The notes below the pieces were generated by a model. It was not told the origin of the DNA. It did not search any database and saw only the letters and a list, made by a program, of their open reading frames with translations. The translations under genes and the position numbers were made by a program. A DNA stretch of 64,000 nucleotides from Microbacterium sp. MYb45 (GTDB lineage Bacteria; Actinomycetota; Actinomycetes; Actinomycetales; Microbacteriaceae). This document shows, piece by piece, positions 41,405 through 50,141 of the stretch. Each line of letters begins with the position of its first letter. Position 1 is the first letter of the stretch. The stretch lies in contig NZ_PCPG01000002.1 in NCBI RefSeq assembly GCF_002979655.1, positions 247,711 through 311,710 of the forward strand. Direction: 5' to 3'.

Positions 41405-41430
41405 CGAAAGCGCTTTCGTAAGCGCTTCCG
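41405..41430. promoter_or_regulatory. Double LacI-type operator of the HAAT importer/sulfatase locus
   Basis: CGAAAGCGCTTTCG (41405-41418) is a perfect 14-bp palindrome with central CG. TAAGCGCTTCCG follows and supplies a second half-overlapping site. It lies between the importer start at 41381 and the regulator start at 41510. The same arrangement recurs at 36550-36575. Confidence 0.82.
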
Positions 41431-41509
41431 CCACTATAGTGGGACCGAAGAACGAAGAGCAACCTACCTCGCAATCAGCGTTGATCTTGCTCCACAAGGG
41501 GGAGGTTTC

Positions 41510-42523
41510 GTGAAGCGTGAAGGCGCGCCACGACTCATCGATGTGGCCGAAACCGCAGGGGTCTCCCTGGCGAGCGCGTCGCGGGCGATGACCGGAGGCT
41601 CCGGCATCTCTCCCGAAGTGGCGGCGCACGTGCGCGTCATCGCGAAGCAGCTCGGTTACGAACCCAACATGCATGCGCGAGGTCTCGCCGGCGGGCTCGT
41701 GCCGACGATCGGCCTCGTGGTGCACGAGATCGGCGACCCCTACTTCTCCGACATCGCCAGCGGCGTGATCCGCAGTGCGACGCTCGAGAACCGATCCGTG
41801 CAGATCGCCCAGGCCGACCGCACCCCCGACAGCGAGCTCGCGCAGGTGAAGTCCCTGCTGCGCCAGCGCGTCGGCTCGATCATCATCGCCGGTTCCGGGT
41901 ACGCCGATCCCGGACGCGAGCAGGGCATGACCGAGGCGCTGCTCGACTTCACGCTGTCCGGAGGCCGTGCCGCGGTCATCGGCCGCCACCACCTTCCGGT
42001 CGACGCGGTACTGCCCGACAACCACCGGGCGGGCATCTCGGTCGGACGCCACCTCGCCGAGCTGGGGCACCGCCGGATCGGCGTCGTCGCCGGCCCGCTC
42101 GACCTCAACACGGTCGCCGACCGCATCGCCGGGCTGCGAGAGGGGACGAGCGACCCGGACCTGGAGCTCGTCATCGTCTCGCACGAGTTCACCCGCGAGG
42201 GCGGCATCGCGGGGGCCCGCGAGCTGCTCGACCGCGACGTCACCGCCATCGTGGGCCTCAACGACGCGATGGCCATCGGCATCCTCAGCGAACTGCGACA
42301 GCACGGCATCCGTGTGCCGGAGGAGATGTCGGTCGTCGGCTTCGACGACATCTCCGTCGCGCCGGATGTCGCGCCCGCCCTCACCACCGCGCGCATCCCG
42401 ATGTTCGAGATGGGGCAGCACGCCGTCTCGCTCATCCTCCGCCCGGCGAGCGATGAGGCACGGACCATCGAGACCGCGCACGAGCTCATCATCCGTCAGT
42501 CGTCCGGCCCGCCGCGCGGCTAA
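41510..42523 (+). CDS. LacI-family regulator of the HAAT importer and mosaic protein
   Basis: A 337-residue repressor. The helix-turn-helix is PRLIDVAETAGVSLASASRA, the hinge is YEPNMHARGLAGG, and the effector domain starts TIGLVVHEIGDPYFSDIASG. The C-terminal part has VVGFDDISVAPDVAPALTTA. The GTG at 41510 has GGGGGAGG six bases upstream. The operator at 41405-41430 lies between it and the importer. A LacI protein controlling an amino-acid-type importer is unusual, so its inducer may be a carbohydrate-like sulfate ester or its product. A strong terminator follows at 42560-42596. Confidence 0.92.
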   Translation: MKREGAPRLIDVAETAGVSLASASRAMTGGSGISPEVAAHVRVIAKQLGYEPNMHARGLAGGLVPTIGLVVHEIGDPYFSDIASGVIRSATLENRSVQIAQADRTPDSELAQVKSLLRQRVGSIIIAGSGYADPGREQGMTEALLDFTLSGGRAAVIGRHHLPVDAVLPDNHRAGISVGRHLAELGHRRIGVVAGPLDLNTVADRIAGLREGTSDPDLELVIVSHEFTREGGIAGARELLDRDVTAIVGLNDAMAIGILSELRQHGIRVPEEMSVVGFDDISVAPDVAPALTTARIPMFEMGQHAVSLILRPASDEARTIETAHELIIRQSSGPPRG

Positions 42524-42559
42524 GCAACCGAGAGGGATGCGAAGCTCCACAGGACGGCA

Positions 42560-42596
42560 GAACGCCCCGCCCTCCTGCGTGGAGGGCGGGGCGTTC
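42560..42596. terminator. Bidirectional intrinsic-type terminator
   Basis: GAACGCCCCGCCCTCC (42560-42575) and GGAGGGCGGGGCGTTC (42581-42596) form a perfect 16-bp stem with a 5-base loop between the convergent LacI and sulfatase genes. Confidence 0.82.
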
Positions 42597-42607
42597 GTCG
42601 CGTACTC

Positions 42608-44971
42608 CTACTGCCGCATCATCGCCTGGGTGACGTGGTGCTGCGCGTGATGGTCGTCGTGGTCGGGGTGCAGATCCGGCTGCGAATCGAAATCGACGCG
42701 AATGATCTTCCCGGTGAACTCGGCAATGGGACCGTAGTCCTCCGAGACGGGTGACCCCTTGTCCCATCCGATGTCGAACGTCTCGTCCATGGAGTATCCG
42801 ACCGTGCACGTTCGCGGGATCTCGCCGTCGGCGACCGCGGCTCCGTCGACGGTGATCCGTCCGACGCCCCCGGCACCGAGCGGTTCCGGCCCCGTCTTCT
42901 CGAAGACGTAGTCGATGGTGTGACGCCCGGGGCTGAGCTTCTCGGTCCCGCGGATGTAGGTCAGCTCCGGCCCGGGGAAGTTGTAGCAGAACGTCGGGAC
43001 GCCGTCGTTCAAGTACAGGCTCCATCCGGACGAGTCGCCGCCCATCGCCGCGATAGGACCGGTCGCACCGCCGTCGGGAACCTCGATGACGGCGCTCATC
43101 GACCAGGACCGGCTGAGCGTCGGCGGGGCCTCGAACGGCTGGATGCGCACGGCACCCTCGTACCAGGTCGTCTTCGGGTTGACGGCGTACAGCGCCTCCC
43201 GATCGAGCGCGCGCGCCTGGAACCGGTCATCGAGAGGCAGCACCTGGTACTTGCCCGCTTCTGCCCACCACAGCGACACGAGATCGATGCACTTGCGCAC
43301 ATCGGGATCGTCGAGATTGCTCGCGTCTTTGCCTTCCATGAGGTTGTGGGCCTCGGCCGGATCCTCGGCGACGTGGTACAGCTCCCACTTGTCCTCATCA
43401 AACGACCATGCGGCGGCGTTCTCCCACGGTTTGCGTCCGTGATAAGTGACCACCTTCCAGCCATCGTGGTACAGGCCCCTGTTTCCGAGCATCTCGAAGT
43501 ACTGGGTCACGTGCGTCGACGGGGCGTCGGGTTCGGCCTCGAAGGTGTACTGCATCGACTCGCCCTCGATCTCCGCCTGCTGCACGGAGTTGACGAAGCG
43601 CGGCGCTTCGACGCCGACCGCATCGAGGATGGTCGGCACGATGTCGGTGACGTGGTGATACTGATGGCGCAGCTCACCGGCGGCGCTGATCCCGGCCGGC
43701 CAGTGGACCACCATCGGGTTGCGCACACCGCCCCAGTGCGTGTACTGCTTGCACAGCTTGAACGGCGTGTTCCCCGCGAACGCCCACCCGACCGGATAGT
43801 GGTTGTACGACCCGGGCTGACCCAGCTGGTCGATGCGCTCCACGTTCCGCTCGACCGTCTCGGGCGGCTCTCCGGCGAAGATCGTCACGGACTGCTCGTT
43901 GAACAGACCGTTCAGGGTGCCTTCACCGGAAGAGCCGTTGTCGCCGACGAACACGAAGAGGAGGGTGTTCTCCAGCTGCTCGGTCTCTTCGAGGAAGTCG
44001 ATCAATCGGCCGATCTGCTCGTCCGTGTGTTCCATGTAGCCGGCGTAGACCTCGGCCATGCGGGCGAAAAGACGCTTCTCGTCTGCCGAGAGGGTGTCCC
44101 ACTCGGGCACGCCCTCGAGCATCGGCGACAGTTCCGCCGACTCCGGGACGATGCCCATCGCCTTCTGCCTTGCGAGTGTCTCCTCGCGGTAGGTGTCCCA
44201 GCCCGAATCGAACTTGCCCTTGTACCGGTCCGCCCATTCCGGCCAGATGTGGTGCGGCGCGTGCATCGCGCCGAAAGCCAGGTAGGTCAACCACGGCTTG
44301 TCCGGTGACAGCGACTTGTGCTGGGCGATCCAGCTCATCGCCCGCTCCGTCAGATCCTCGGAAAGGTGGTATCCCTCCTCCGGGAGCCGCGGCTGGTCGA
44401 TCGCCTCCCTGTCGAGGAAGAGCTTCGGATACCACTGGTCGGAATCGCCGCCCAGGAAACCGTAGAACCGGTCGAACCCGAACACGGGGCCGGTCGGCCA
44501 GCGATCGTAGGGCCCGGAGATCCCGGTCTCCTCGGACGGCGTGTTGTGCCACTTGCCGATGCAGAAGCTCGTGTATCCGTGATCGTGGAGCATCGCCGCG
44601 ATCCCGGCTTTGTTCTGCGGCTGGCGGGCGTTGTAGCCCGGGAACCCGCTCGCGAGTTCGGGGATGTTCGCCATTCCCACCGAGTGATGGTTGCGACCGG
44701 TGAGCAGACACGAGCGGGTCGGTGAGCACAGCGCCGTCGTGGTGAACGAGGTGTAGCGCAGGCCGCCGTCGGCGAGCCGAGAGATGTTCGGGGTGTGGAT
44801 CAGACCACCGAAGGCATCGATCCATCCGAATCCGATGTCGTCGATGACGATGTACAGGACGTTCGGTGCGCCTTCCGGCGCTGTCGGCGGCATCGGAAAT
44901 GCCGGTTCGGATTCCTCATACGTGCGACCGATACGGCCTGGGAACCGCTCGCCCTCGTGATATGTCTTCAT
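42608..44971 (-). CDS. Large arylsulfatase (type I, formylglycine), cytoplasmic
   Basis: A 787-residue sulfatase of the large actinobacterial/mycobacterial arylsulfatase type. The metal site begins APNVLYIVIDDIGFGWIDAF, with Asp-Asp for calcium. The formylglycine motif is CSPTRS with Cys at about residue 82, followed by LLTGRNHHSVGM. Further blocks are YTSFCIGKWHNTPSEE and FVFVGDNGSSGEGTLNG. The last 150 residues are a beta-rich C-terminal domain (SAVIEVPDGGATGPIAAMGG). No signal peptide is present, so the substrate must enter the cell. I chose the ATG at 44971 with GAGGGA upstream; an ATG at 44983 is possible. It lies downstream of the second sulfatase with a hairpin between. Substrate unknown. 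Confidence 0.93.
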   Translation of the reverse strand: MKTYHEGERFPGRIGRTYEESEPAFPMPPTAPEGAPNVLYIVIDDIGFGWIDAFGGLIHTPNISRLADGGLRYTSFTTTALCSPTRSCLLTGRNHHSVGMANIPELASGFPGYNARQPQNKAGIAAMLHDHGYTSFCIGKWHNTPSEETGISGPYDRWPTGPVFGFDRFYGFLGGDSDQWYPKLFLDREAIDQPRLPEEGYHLSEDLTERAMSWIAQHKSLSPDKPWLTYLAFGAMHAPHHIWPEWADRYKGKFDSGWDTYREETLARQKAMGIVPESAELSPMLEGVPEWDTLSADEKRLFARMAEVYAGYMEHTDEQIGRLIDFLEETEQLENTLLFVFVGDNGSSGEGTLNGLFNEQSVTIFAGEPPETVERNVERIDQLGQPGSYNHYPVGWAFAGNTPFKLCKQYTHWGGVRNPMVVHWPAGISAAGELRHQYHHVTDIVPTILDAVGVEAPRFVNSVQQAEIEGESMQYTFEAEPDAPSTHVTQYFEMLGNRGLYHDGWKVVTYHGRKPWENAAAWSFDEDKWELYHVAEDPAEAHNLMEGKDASNLDDPDVRKCIDLVSLWWAEAGKYQVLPLDDRFQARALDREALYAVNPKTTWYEGAVRIQPFEAPPTLSRSWSMSAVIEVPDGGATGPIAAMGGDSSGWSLYLNDGVPTFCYNFPGPELTYIRGTEKLSPGRHTIDYVFEKTGPEPLGAGGVGRITVDGAAVADGEIPRTCTVGYSMDETFDIGWDKGSPVSEDYGPIAEFTGKIIRVDFDSQPDLHPDHDDHHAQHHVTQAMMRQ

Positions 44972-45062
44972 CAGGTCCCTCATCGGTTCAGGTGAGAGCG
45001 GCGGTGAATCCGCCACCTCTCCAGAAACTATCGACCGTCGATGGCGACCGACAGGGGTTTTC

Positions 45063-45100
45063 ATCTTGAGCGGGTGACCCGGAGGTCACCCGCTCAAGAT
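45063..45100 (-). terminator. Strong hairpin between the two sulfatase genes
   Basis: ATCTTGAGCGGGTGACC (45063-45079) and GGTCACCCGCTCAAGAT (45084-45100) are perfect 17-base arms with a 4-base loop, abutting the stop codon of the upstream sulfatase at 45101. It probably separates two transcripts. Confidence 0.75.
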
Positions 45101-46600
45101 TCAGGAGTTGCCGGCGGTGGTGTTCAGCTTCTTCATGACCTGATTGATCGTGAACGACGCCGACTCCTGCCGTGCCGGGAACTCGGCGAGCGACTGCAGC
45201 ATGCGGGCCACGTACGCCTGGGCCGGCACGAACAGGAAGATGCGGTCGATCACCCAGTCCCAATACGTGTTCGACGTGATGTCGGCCCGCTCGAACGGAT
45301 CGGTGCGCAGGTTGAACAGCTTCGGGAAACGCAGCTCGATGTACGGTTCCTGCCACACCAGCAGGGTTCCCACGGCGCGCTGCTCGAGGAACACGAGCTT
45401 CCAGTTCTCGAAACGCAGCGCCGTCAGGTCGCCGTCGTCCGAGACGTAGAAGAAGTGTCGACGCGGACTGTGCTCGACCGCACCCGTGATGTAGTCGAGC
45501 TGGTTGTGTCCGTCGAGGTGCACCTTGTACTCGGTCCCGTGCAATTCGGTCCCGGACTTCAACCGCTCGGCCACGTCGTCGTCACCGACGGCCGCGAGCA
45601 GCGTGACGAACCAGTCGTTGTGGCTCACAATGCCGTTGAGCGTCGTCCCCGCGGGGATGTGCCCGGGCCAGCGGACCATCGCGGGCACCCGGTAGGCACC
45701 CTCCCAGTTCGAGTTCTTCTCGTTGCGGAAGGGGGTCATGCCCGCATCCGGCCAGCTGTTCATGTGCGGACCGTTGTCGGTGGAGTACATGACGATGGTG
45801 TTCTCGGCCAACCCGAGCTCGTCGAGCAGGTCGAGCAGACTACCCACGACATCGTCGTGATCGAGCATCGTGTCGTGGTAGTTCGACTGCCAGCGCCCCG
45901 CTCGCCCCTTGCTCTCTTCCTTGGTGTGCGTGCGGAAGTGCATGTGCGTCGAGTTGAACCAGACGAAGAACGGGGTGTCGTCGGCGGCCTGCGTGCGGAT
46001 GAAGTCGGCGGCCGCGTCGCGGAACTCCTCGTCGACCGTCTCCATGCGCTTCTTCGTCAGCGGACCGGTGTCTTCGATGCGCTGCGTGCCGTCACCGTTC
46101 GCCCAGGAGTGCAGCACCCCGCGCGGCCGGAACTTCTCACTGAACCCGGGGTACTCCTCGTCGGTCGGGTAGTCCGGGTGCTCCGGCTCCTCTTCGGCGT
46201 TGAGGTGATAGAGGTTGCCGAAGAACTCGTCGAAACCGTGGGCGGTCGGCAGGTGCTCGTCACGGTCGCCGAGGTGGTTCTTGCCGAACTGCCCGGTGGC
46301 GTAGCCGTGATGCTTGAGCGCGTCGGCGATGGTCGGGTCCTCGGGCTGGAGGCCCAGCGGGGCCCCGGGCATCCCCACCTTCGTCAGGCCGGTGCGGTAG
46401 GGGTTCTGGCCGGTGATGAAGGCGGCCCGCCCCGCGGTGCAGCTCTGCTCGCCGTAGTAGTCGGTGAACTTCACACCCTCGTGGGCGATGCGATCGATGT
46501 TCGGGGTCCGATAGCCCATCAGGCCGTCGGAGTACGTGCTGAGGTTGCTGATGCCGATGTCATCGCCCCAGATGATGAGGATGTTGGGCTTCTCAGCCAT
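45101..46600 (-). CDS. Sulfatase (type I, formylglycine), cytoplasmic
   Basis: A 499-residue sulfatase. It starts EKPNILIIWGDDIGISNLST with the Asp pair for metal, and the formylglycine motif is CTAGR with Cys54, a CxAxR variant. Next come FITGQNPYRTGLTKVG, TGQFGKNHLGDRDEHLPTAH and MYSTDNGPHMNSWPDAGMTP. The end of the protein is helical and carries a hydrophobic stretch (WVIDRIFLFVPAQAYVARML) that may touch the membrane. No signal peptide. The ATG at 46600 has TAGGAG upstream. It is followed by the second sulfatase and preceded on the same strand by the formylglycine-generating enzyme, which should activate both. Confidence 0.93.
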   Translation of the reverse strand: MAEKPNILIIWGDDIGISNLSTYSDGLMGYRTPNIDRIAHEGVKFTDYYGEQSCTAGRAAFITGQNPYRTGLTKVGMPGAPLGLQPEDPTIADALKHHGYATGQFGKNHLGDRDEHLPTAHGFDEFFGNLYHLNAEEEPEHPDYPTDEEYPGFSEKFRPRGVLHSWANGDGTQRIEDTGPLTKKRMETVDEEFRDAAADFIRTQAADDTPFFVWFNSTHMHFRTHTKEESKGRAGRWQSNYHDTMLDHDDVVGSLLDLLDELGLAENTIVMYSTDNGPHMNSWPDAGMTPFRNEKNSNWEGAYRVPAMVRWPGHIPAGTTLNGIVSHNDWFVTLLAAVGDDDVAERLKSGTELHGTEYKVHLDGHNQLDYITGAVEHSPRRHFFYVSDDGDLTALRFENWKLVFLEQRAVGTLLVWQEPYIELRFPKLFNLRTDPFERADITSNTYWDWVIDRIFLFVPAQAYVARMLQSLAEFPARQESASFTINQVMKKLNTTAGNS

Positions 46601-46686
46601 GAGTGACTCCTAGCTTCGACCGGTGAGACGGGCGGGTGCCCTCGGTCGTAGCCAAGCACTCCCCCGGGCGTCGGCCCAGGGGTGGG

Positions 46687-47598
46687 TCACTCGGAGCGGG
46701 TGAGGCGGAATCCGATGTGCGACATGCCGGTGTCCTCGGCCTGCGGCGAGCGCGCGGCGGGCCGGAAGCGCAGGCAGTAGTCCGGCGAGCAGAGGTGCGA
46801 CCCGCCCTTGAGCACGCGGCGCGGGATGTCGGGGAAGCCCTCTTGCGCACTGGCGGCAGCGAGCAGGTTCGTGCGCTTGCCGGCATCGACAGGGGCGTCC
46901 GAGAGACGGAGGTGACGCGGGGTGTAGAAGTCGGTCGTCCACTCCCAGACGTTGGCGATCATGTCATAGAGGCCGTAGCCGTTGGGCGGGTACGAGCCGA
47001 CGGGCGCCGTGCCGCCGACGCCCTGATTGTCGTAGGGGAAGCGGCCGAGCCAGGAGTTCGCCTGCGCGACCCCGTCGGGGTACGCCTCGTCACCCCAGGC
47101 GAAGGCCGCGCCCTCCAGTCCCCCGCGCGCGGCGTATTCGTGTTCGGCCTCGGTGGGCAGTCGCATCCCCACCCAGTCGGCGAAGGCCACGGCATCCTCG
47201 AACGCGATGTGGACGACCGGATGCTGCAGCCGGTCGTCGATCGACGAGTCAGGGCCGAACGGCTTGCGCCAGAAGGCCCCGGGCTGCCAGCGCCACCAGT
47301 TGCGCCAGTCACCCAGATTCGTCGGACCGGCGGTCGGGGTGAACACCATCGCTCCCGGGACGAGATCGGCGGGATCGGCACCGGCGAAGGCCGCAGGATC
47401 GAGCGGACGTTCGGCGACCGTGACGTACCCGGTCGCGTCGACGAACTCGGCGTACTGCGCGTTCGTCACCTGGTAGCGGTCGATGAAGAACGACTCGACC
47501 TCGCGCTCGTGCGCCGGCCGTTCGTCCGGATAGAAGTCGTCCGACCCCATCAGGAACGTGCCGCCGGGGATGTGGACCATGTCGCGCGAGTTCGTCAC
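46687..47598 (-). CDS. Formylglycine-generating enzyme (sulfatase-modifying factor)
   Basis: A 303-residue FGE that oxidises the sulfatase active-site Cys to formylglycine using oxygen and copper. The fold begins [20 protein letters not shown], with [20 protein letters not shown] and [20 protein letters not shown]. The catalytic pair is in [20 protein letters not shown], with Cys270 and Cys275, as in true FGE and unlike FGE-like ergothioneine enzymes. The start is a GTG at 47598 with TACGCT seven bases upstream, suggesting a leaderless message. It lies 86 bases upstream of the first sulfatase on the same strand, so its partners are almost certainly the two sulfatases. Confidence 0.94.
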   Translation of the reverse strand: MTNSRDMVHIPGGTFLMGSDDFYPDERPAHEREVESFFIDRYQVTNAQYAEFVDATGYVTVAERPLDPAAFAGADPADLVPGAMVFTPTAGPTNLGDWRNWWRWQPGAFWRKPFGPDSSIDDRLQHPVVHIAFEDAVAFADWVGMRLPTEAEHEYAARGGLEGAAFAWGDEAYPDGVAQANSWLGRFPYDNQGVGGTAPVGSYPPNGYGLYDMIANVWEWTTDFYTPRHLRLSDAPVDAGKRTNLLAAASAQEGFPDIPRRVLKGGSHLCSPDYCLRFRPAARSPQAEDTGMSHIGFRLTRSE

Positions 47599-47664
47599 GA
47601 GACTCAGCGTAGTGTTCGGCCGCGGCGGGAGGACCGGGAGTATTCCGGCCGGCGGATCCGGCGC

Positions 47665-48837
47665 TCAGCGGGTCGCGTCGAAGGCCCTGGTGCTCCCCCA
47701 CAGCGGGCGGAACGCCAACTCTGCCGCACCGACGAGCAGCCGGTCGGAGCCGAGTTCGGCGGCACGGATCGCGACCGCGTCGGCACTCTCGGGCATCGCC
47801 AGCCGCGAGACCTCGTCGACCAGCAGGTCGTGGGCCCCTTCATCCACCAGTGCCAGGAAGCCGCCGAGGATCACGAGAGCCGGGTTGAGCACGTTGACCG
47901 CGTTCGCCAGCGCGCTTCCGAGGATCTTCGCCTGCCGGACGAGTTCCGCCTGCACCTCGGGCGCCTCCGTGGCGGCGAGAGCTGCGGCGAGGGCTTCGTC
48001 GTCGGCGTCGTCGAGCCCGAGGAGGTCGAGCAGGTGCCGGCGATTCACCTCGTCTTCGAGCACGCCGTCGTCGGTGCGACGGTCGGCACCGTCGATGCCG
48101 GGCCGGTTGTGCCCGAACTCGCCCGCGTAGCCGCTCGCCCCGGTGGCGGCCAGACCGTGGATCACGAGCCCCCCACCGATGCCGGAGGCGCCGCCGTTGA
48201 GGTAGACGAGTTCGTCGATACCGCGGCCGGCGCCGAAGAGGTGTTCGGCCAGCGCGCCGAGGGTCGCGTCGTTGTCCACCGCGGTGCGGATGCCGGTCGC
48301 CTCGTGGATCAGGGCGGCCAGCGGCTCGTCGGTCCAGCCGAGGTGCGGGGCGTTGCGCACCACGCCGTCGGCCGAGCGCACGAGCCCCGGCACGGCGACG
48401 CCGATACCGATCACGGCGCAGTCGGCGAGAGCATCCGTCCGCCAGCTCTCGATGCGCTCGGCGACGAGAGCGGCGACATCGGCCGTGGTCGGCTGACCGG
48501 TGTTGACGATGCGCTCGCGGACGCGGATGCTGCGGTCGAGGGCGACGGCGGCGATCTCGACCGCGTCGACCTCGGGGTGCACGCTGATCGCGACGACGTC
48601 AGCCGAAGGTGCGACCACCGGAGAGGGGCGACCGGCTCGCGCCGAGGATTCCGGCGGCCGCTCGTCGACGAGTCCGGCGGCGACGAGCTCCGCCACCAGC
48701 GCGGCGATGGTCGAGCGGTTGAGGCCCGTGGCCTCGGTCAGGGCCGAGCGGGAACGGGGGCCGTCGTGGTGGACGATCGAGAGGATCCACGCCAGGTTCG
48801 CTTCGCGGGAGCGCGGGGCAGCGGATTCAGGGGGCAC
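47665..48837 (-). CDS. xylR: ROK-family xylose repressor (XylR)
   Basis: A 390-residue repressor. An N-terminal winged helix ([20 protein letters not shown]) precedes a ROK sugar-kinase-like domain with [40 protein letters not shown] and [17 protein letters not shown]. The His of the ROK zinc site is kept (GEFGHNRPG), but the usual CxCGxxGCxE cysteines are replaced by [12 protein letters not shown], so zinc is probably not bound. The start is a GTG at 48837 with TAAAGT six bases upstream, a leaderless form. It is divergent from xylA, with a palindrome at 48880-48894 between them. Xylose should be the inducer. Confidence 0.9.
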   Translation of the reverse strand: MPPESAAPRSREANLAWILSIVHHDGPRSRSALTEATGLNRSTIAALVAELVAAGLVDERPPESSARAGRPSPVVAPSADVVAISVHPEVDAVEIAAVALDRSIRVRERIVNTGQPTTADVAALVAERIESWRTDALADCAVIGIGVAVPGLVRSADGVVRNAPHLGWTDEPLAALIHEATGIRTAVDNDATLGALAEHLFGAGRGIDELVYLNGGASGIGGGLVIHGLAATGASGYAGEFGHNRPGIDGADRRTDDGVLEDEVNRRHLLDLLGLDDADDEALAAALAATEAPEVQAELVRQAKILGSALANAVNVLNPALVILGGFLALVDEGAHDLLVDEVSRLAMPESADAVAIRAAELGSDRLLVGAAELAFRPLWGSTRAFDATR

Positions 48838-48879
48838 GTTCCCACTTTAGGGGTGCGGATGCCACCTGTCATCGGTTAT

Positions 48880-48894
48880 GTTGTGAAGCACAAC
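48880..48894. promoter_or_regulatory. Candidate XylR operator
   Basis: GTTGTG-AAG-CACAAC is a perfect inverted repeat with a 3-base spacer. It lies between xylR (start 48837) and xylA (ATG 48946), overlapping a TATGTT hexamer that may be part of the promoter. Confidence 0.72.
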
Positions 48895-48945
48895 TTATTG
48901 CGTCCGTGCATCCCGCGCGCCCGCAGCATTCGCAGAGGAGCGATC

Positions 48946-50133
48946 ATGCCCAACCCCACCCGCGACGACAAGTTCTCGTTCGGACTCTGGACCGTCGGCT
49001 ACAACGGCACCGACCCGTTCGGCGGCCCGACCCGTCCGGCCCTCGACGTCGTGCACGCGGTCGAGAAGCTCGCCGAGCTCGGCGCCTACGGCCTCACCTT
49101 CCACGACGACGACCTGTTCGCCTTCGGATCCACGGATGCCGAGCGCCAGACCCAGATCGACCGTCTCAAGGGCGCACTCGCCGACACCGGCCTGATCGTT
49201 CCGATGGTCACCACCAACCTCTTCAGCGCCCCGGTCTTCAAGGACGGCGGCTTCACCTCGAACGACCGCCAGGTGCGCCGGTTCGCGCTGCGCAAGGTGT
49301 TCCGCCAGCTCGACCTCGGTGCCGAGCTCGGCGCCAAGACCTTCGTCATGTGGGGCGGCCGTGAGGGCGCGGAGTACGACTCCGCGAAGGACGTGCGCGC
49401 GGCACTGGAGCGCTACCGCGAGGCTGTGAACCTGCTCGGCGACTACGTGACCGACAAGGGCTACGACATCCGCTTCGCGATCGAGCCGAAGCCCAACGAG
49501 CCCCGCGGCGACATCCTGCTGCCGACGCTCGGCCACGCGATCGCGTTCATCGACTCGCTCGAGCGCCCCGAGCTCGTGGGCGTGAACCCCGAGGTCGGTC
49601 ACGAGCAGATGGCCGGACTCAACTTCACGGCCGGCGTCGCCCAGGCGCTGTTCCACGGCAAGCTCTTCCACATCGACCTCAACGGTCAGCGCGGCATCAA
49701 GTACGACCAGGACCTCGTGTTCGGCCACGGCGACCTGCACAATGCGTTCTCGCTCGTCGACCTGCTCGAGAACGGCGGCCCTGGCGGTGTCCCCGCCTAC
49801 GACGGCCCGCGTCACTTCGACTACAAGCCCTCGCGCACCGAGGACGAGGCGGGCGTCTGGGCTTCCGCCGCGGCCAACATGCGCACGTACCTGCTGCTGA
49901 AGGAGCGCGCCGCGGCCTTCCGCGCCGACCCCGAGGTGCAGGAGGCACTGGCCGCCGCGAGGGTCGCCGAGCTCTCGACCCCGACGCTCAACGAGGGCGA
50001 GTCGTACGACGACTTCCTCGCCGACCGCTCCGCCTACGAGGACTTCGACGCGAACGCGTACCTCGGCGGCAAGGGCTTCGGCTTCGTGCGCCTGCAGCAG
50101 CTCGCCACCGAGCACCTGCTCGGCGCCCGCTGA
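48946..50133 (+). CDS. xylA: Xylose isomerase
   Basis: A 395-residue class I (actinobacterial) xylose isomerase that converts D-xylose to D-xylulose. The catalytic His53 is in [12 protein letters not shown] with Asp56, the metal-binding Glu and Lys are in [15 protein letters not shown], and further metal ligands are in [16 protein letters not shown] and [20 protein letters not shown]. Length matches Streptomyces/Arthrobacter enzymes. The ATG at 48946 has GAGGAG upstream. A much longer in-frame reading exists upstream but runs through xylR and other genes and is not used. xylB follows after eight bases. Confidence 0.97.
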   Translation: MPNPTRDDKFSFGLWTVGYNGTDPFGGPTRPALDVVHAVEKLAELGAYGLTFHDDDLFAFGSTDAERQTQIDRLKGALADTGLIVPMVTTNLFSAPVFKDGGFTSNDRQVRRFALRKVFRQLDLGAELGAKTFVMWGGREGAEYDSAKDVRAALERYREAVNLLGDYVTDKGYDIRFAIEPKPNEPRGDILLPTLGHAIAFIDSLERPELVGVNPEVGHEQMAGLNFTAGVAQALFHGKLFHIDLNGQRGIKYDQDLVFGHGDLHNAFSLVDLLENGGPGGVPAYDGPRHFDYKPSRTEDEAGVWASAAANMRTYLLLKERAAAFRADPEVQEALAAARVAELSTPTLNEGESYDDFLADRSAYEDFDANAYLGGKGFGFVRLQQLATEHLLGAR

Positions 50134-50141
50134 GTCCGGCG

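Noticed and set aside
45030..45042. ATCGAC-C-GTCGAT palindrome upstream of the large sulfatase
   Set aside because: Single copy with odd centre, and such short GC-rich palindromes arise often by chance here. Not strong enough to call an operator.
46636..50133. 1165-codon frame ending in xylose isomerase
   Set aside because: Only the part from 48946 has homology and a ribosome binding site. The upstream part is antisense to the FGE and xylR genes.
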